A stretch of DNA of 61,415 nt. It comes from an uncultured Spirochaetaceae bacterium (GTDB lineage: Bacteria > Spirochaetota > Spirochaetia > Sphaerochaetales > Sphaerochaetaceae). The stretch is from NCBI GenBank assembly GCA_944392965.1, contig CALXYM010000013.1:1-61415 (forward strand), in the 5' to 3' direction. The notes below the pieces were generated by a model. The model did no database searches and was not told the origin of the DNA. It was given only the letters and a program-made list of their open reading frames with translations. Below, piece after piece: positions 60,793 to 61,415 of this stretch. Numbering within the stretch: the stretch's first letter is position 1; each line of letters starts with the position of its first letter. The translations under genes were made by a program, and so were the position numbers.

Positions 60793-61415
60793 GTCAGATC
60801 CTCAAAACTGATAGATGATGGAACGTAGATATCGTTCCTTCTCAGTTCCTCGATGGAGACCCTGCTATCCCTGTCACTTACAACCTTCCCCTCTTTTAAT
60901 ATTATGGTCCTGTCCGTGTGTGCCAGAAGCTTTTCCGCCTCATGAGAGACCAGGATGACGGTCTTTCCCATCTCCTTGAGCTGTATGAGTGTTTTTATCA
61001 CAAGGATGGTGGACGGGTAATCAAGTGAGGATAATGGCTCATCAAGAAGTATGATGTCAGGTCCCATGGCAAGGACGGCGGCTATTGCGACCTTTCTTTT
61101 CTCTCCTCCTGAGAGGATCCTTGGATTTTCTTCTGCAAGTTCTGTCAGGGCGAAAATGTTAAGATACCGCTCCGTTTCACTCTCTATCTCATGCCGTTCC
61201 TTTCCCTGGTTCTCTAATCCGAATGCGATATCCTCCCTGACGCTTTCTCCTACGATTTCAAGTGCTGCATCCTGGAATACGAGTGCGACCTTTCTCATTC
61301 GCTCTTTTCTTCCACACTCCCTGCCATCAATCAGGATAGTGCCACTGCTCTCCTTCTCAAGTCCTTTTATCAGTTTCAGGAGCATCGACTTTCCCGACCC
61401 GTTCAGGCCTGCGAT
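60780..61415 (-). CDS. ECF transporter ATPase (partial, continues beyond the window)
   Basis: 211 residues visible, open to the window end. It begins inside Walker A (IAGLNGSGKSMLLKL), then signature LSGGEKRKVAIAAVLA and Walker B IILLDEPLSSLD with switch VSHE. The first 30 or so residues are missing. It powers vitamin or metal uptake with EcfT; the S component is outside the window. Confidence 0.87.
   Translation of the reverse strand: MAGLNGSGKSMLLKLIKGLEKESSGTILIDGRECGRKERMRKVALVFQDAALEIVGESVREDIAFGLENQGKERHEIESETERYLNIFALTELAEENPRILSGGEKRKVAIAAVLAMGPDIILLDEPLSSLDYPSTILVIKTLIQLKEMGKTVILVSHEAEKLLAHTDRTIILKEGKVVSDRDSRVSIEELRRNDIYVPSSISFEDLTWLR

Noticed and set aside
1-61415. CRISPR arrays, rRNA genes, phage structural genes or a replication origin
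   Set aside because: No spaced identical repeats beyond the four 22-bp boxes (too short and upstream of a gene), no rRNA-like sequence, no DnaA-box cluster and no phage proteins were seen.

Overview
The window reads as one contiguous stretch of a Gram-negative chromosome of moderate GC. Genes are densely packed, there are many short gene overlaps, and arginine is mostly AGG/AGA. Outer-membrane and lipoprotein genes show a diderm envelope (patatin-barrel protein, small barrel protein, several lipobox proteins). The gene mix (ThrH, QueH, a CxxC-type MnmA, tripartite tricarboxylate transport, RluA with a Cys-rich insert) suggests a spirochaete-like, probably anaerobic and host- or sediment-associated bacterium. 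That placement is inference; no rRNA or marker tree is available here.

Layout. 1-2.5 kb is accessory: the tail of an AAA/PD-(D/E)XK nuclease gene, a small unknown ORF, and a DUF4143-type ATPase gene split by a 214-bp IS200/IS605-like element that carries an apparent omega-RNA but no transposase. 2.5-13 kb holds transport and metal homeostasis: MFS permease plus FGGY kinase; an alpha/beta hydrolase; a Fur-family regulator with znuACB; and a tctCBA operon with its own GntR-type regulator. 13-24.9 kb is mostly housekeeping: PAQR protein, J-domain protein, mnmA, nagB, an oxidoreductase, a GDPD, trmJ, an AI-2E exporter, thrH, a DksA-type protein, an MBL hydrolase and an orphan DbpA-type RNA-binding protein. 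25-29.3 kb holds cstA, a coiled-coil protein and a long RluA. 29.3-30.6 kb is a small AT-rich island next to tRNA-Leu(CAA) with a frameshifted RelE-like toxin and its Xre antitoxin. 30.7-39.1 kb has a patatin-barrel protein, a TPR protein, queH, a cardiolipin synthase, a TrpR-like regulator, glf and a DEAD-box helicase. 39.4-46 kb has a lipoprotein, a UvrD/Pif1 helicase pair and envelope proteins. 46-55.2 kb is an ion-transport block: sodium:solute symporter, trkA-trkH-trkH, ktrB-ktrA, with two hsp20 genes in the middle. 55.3-61.4 kb has an intact DUF4143 ATPase with four 22-bp-spaced upstream repeats, nfnAB, a PTS IIA protein, a 5-formyl-THF cyclo-ligase and part of an ECF transporter.

How the genes work together. 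The Fur-type regulator sits on a near-perfect palindrome that covers its own promoter and start codon and should control zinc uptake. The Tct regulator lies at the end of the operon whose promoter carries three copies of one operator-like motif. Two potassium systems flank small heat-shock genes that have a textbook sigma-54 promoter, which suggests a stress-response neighbourhood.

Most unusual signals: (1) the transposase-less omega-RNA element in the ATPase gene, removable in silico to restore the frame exactly; (2) a recurrent promoter layout with the -10 box six or seven bases before the start codon and no Shine-Dalgarno, indicating widespread leaderless mRNAs; (3) the 22-bp iterated boxes before the second ATPase gene; (4) the sigma-54 hsp20 promoter; (5) the A8 tract that breaks the toxin gene.
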